A DNA stretch of 39,025 bases from a virus. A program made the translations under genes and the position numbers. The notes beneath the pieces are model-generated. The model saw only the letters and a list, made by a program, of their open reading frames with translations, was not told where the DNA came from and did not search any database. The stretch covers positions 1 through 39,025 of the IMG/VR virus record IMGVR_UViG_3300006052_000017. One strand, given 5' to 3'. This document shows, piece after piece, positions 37,833 through 39,025 of the stretch; position 1 is the stretch's first letter; each line of letters begins with the position of its first letter.

Positions 37833-39025
37833 ATGGCTATTGATACGAGCAAGCTCAACAAGAATGCCGTGGTTACCGTGGCGCATAGCCTTGGATGGCG
37901 CGGCGATTACGATAGAACCGATAAGGCGGATCTGTGCGCATGGATCAGCAAAGCCCATGACAGCGAACGCGACCGGGTACGCAATGCTCTGTATGCCCGT
38001 ACCGCATGGGGCTGGAACGATATCGACGGCGCAGAAGGCAAGGATATCAGCGAAGCAAAGCCCGATGCAGAAGAAGGCGCAGCGGTTGATTCCAAAAAAG
38101 CAGGCGATTCCAATGCACGCATGGATGACGCTGAGAACGGCAGCGAATCATCCTCCGATGAAGAAGGCAGCGAGCAGGAGCAGCAAGACAACGAAGAACG
38201 CGAGCAGCAAGAGGGCGAGGGCGAATCCAAGCAGGATTCCAAGGGCAAGAGCGAGGAAGAACGCCAGCAAGAGCAACAGCAAGCAGCGCAAGACTTAGCC
38301 GCTGCCATCCGCGCCAGCGAGAAGGACGCAATTGCATCCGGCGCAGTCATGGGGATTGCCAACATTCCCGCCAAAAACGATGCACTCGCTGCCGCTGTCG
38401 CCGCATTCGTCGCAACAGTCGCCAGCAACGCCCCGGCAGCCGCGCCCGCTGCAGAACTGCCAAGCATTGATGAGATTGTCGAACGTGTACGCGCCCTCAT
38501 CGACGGCACGCCACGCACGCTCACAATCACGCGCGCCGGAATGCCCGATATCCGCGTCGAGGGACTCACTCATCGCCAATTCCCCGAACTGCTCCAAGTG
38601 CTTTCCGCTGTCGAATCGGACGGCATGCGCATGAACGTCTGGCTCGTAGGTCCCGCTGGCAGCGGCAAGACCCGCGCCGCACTGGAAGCCGCTAAGGCGC
38701 TCGGCCTTGCTTTTTACTCTCACGGCTCCCTCACTGCCAAACACGACGCAATCGGCTACACGGACGCCAACGGTAACTATGTGCGCACGCCCTTCCGCGA
38801 AGCATGGGAACACGGCGGGGTCTGCCTATTCGATGAATTCGACGGCAGCATCGCCAACGCTGTAGTGGGATTCAATCAAGCTACTAGCACGCCCCTCTAC
38901 AACTTCCCGGATAAGGTAGTGCCACGCCATCCTGATTGCGTCATCATCGCCGCATGCAATACGCATGGCATGGGATCAACCGAATATATCGGGCGCATGA
39001 AACAGGACAAATCCTCGATCGACCG
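37833..39025 (+). CDS. AAA+ ATPase of MoxR/CbbQ type, 3' truncated by window edge
   Basis: 397 complete codons from ATG 37833, preceded by GCGAAGGGAAA. The N-terminal part (VVTVAHSLGWRGDYDRTDKA) may be a small recognition domain. It is followed by a very acidic, Gln/Glu/Ser-rich linker (residues about 100-150). The ATPase domain has Walker A GPAGSGKT (273-280), Walker B CLFDEFD (331-337) and sensor 1 AACNTHG (Asn376). The remainder, including the lid, is at 1-261. MoxR/CbbQ ATPases are chaperone-like remodelling enzymes acting with VWA partners, and such a candidate gene follows. It heads the rightward operon. Confidence 0.88.
   Translation, partial: MAIDTSKLNKNAVVTVAHSLGWRGDYDRTDKADLCAWISKAHDSERDRVRNALYARTAWGWNDIDGAEGKDISEAKPDAEEGAAVDSKKAGDSNARMDDAENGSESSSDEEGSEQEQQDNEEREQQEGEGESKQDSKGKSEEERQQEQQQAAQDLAAAIRASEKDAIASGAVMGIANIPAKNDALAAAVAAFVATVASNAPAAAPAAELPSIDEIVERVRALIDGTPRTLTITRAGMPDIRVEGLTHRQFPELLQVLSAVESDGMRMNVWLVGPAGSGKTRAALEAAKALGLAFYSHGSLTAKHDAIGYTDANGNYVRTPFREAWEHGGVCLFDEFDGSIANAVVGFNQATSTPLYNFPDKVVPRHPDCVIIAACNTHGMGSTEYIGRMKQDKSSID

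Overview
The window is essentially a whole genome of a tailed phage of a Gram-negative bacterium, most likely a podovirus. It encodes a large terminase, portal, scaffold, capsid, head-tail adaptor, nozzle, three ejection proteins, several tail fibres and a nested Rz/Rz1 spanin pair. No tape measure, sheath, integrase, RNA polymerase, DNA polymerase, helicase or primase is recognisable. The moderately GC-rich sequence and the look of several proteins suggest a proteobacterial, perhaps betaproteobacterial, host; that is inference. The two ends of the window hold the two halves of one AAA+ ATPase gene, so the molecule is circular or circularly permuted, with about 4 bases missing at the junction.

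Layout. (1) A rightward operon runs from 37833 across the ends to 2180. It holds an AAA+ (MoxR/CbbQ-type) ATPase, a DUF7192/VWA-like partner, a hypothetical protein and a small membrane protein, and ends at an intrinsic terminator (2204-2234). (2) 2235-3129 is mostly non-coding apart from one small leftward gene (2500-2739). It holds a repeat- and palindrome-rich stretch that could be a replication origin, and a candidate leftward small RNA with its own promoter, a long stem, a possible pseudoknot and a terminator. (3) A leftward early cluster (5615 to 3135) holds an HTH regulator, a nuclease and several very small proteins translationally coupled by start/stop overlaps. (4) Two face-to-face sigma70-like promoters overlap at 5638-5683, their -35 boxes lying in the two arms of an inverted repeat; this is the likely switch. 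(5) A rightward recombination operon (5702-7677) holds an ERF annealing protein, a hypothetical protein, a YqaJ-type exonuclease and a small protein with an SSB-like acidic tail. (6) A roughly 29-kb leftward late operon (37002 down to 7679) encodes packaging, head, tail, lysis and ejection functions.

The late genes follow podovirus order: TerL, SGNH-hydrolase virion protein, portal, decoration-like proteins, scaffold, capsid, adaptor, nozzle, three paralogous tail fibres and two related accessory proteins, an outer-membrane-barrel candidate, a DUF5675 hydrolase candidate, a collagen-like fibre, holin, Rz/Rz1, then the ejection proteins. Most adjacent genes touch through ATGA, TGATG or TAATG junctions, implying coupled translation. 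The phage presumably relies on host replication proteins, with its ERF/exonuclease pair supporting recombination and concatemer formation.

The most interesting parts are the candidate structured small RNA at 2991-3094, the overlapping promoter switch in a genome without an integrase, the AAA+/VWA-like pair, the hairpin array before terL, the over-represented octamer GACTGTTG, and an outer-membrane-barrel candidate in the late operon.
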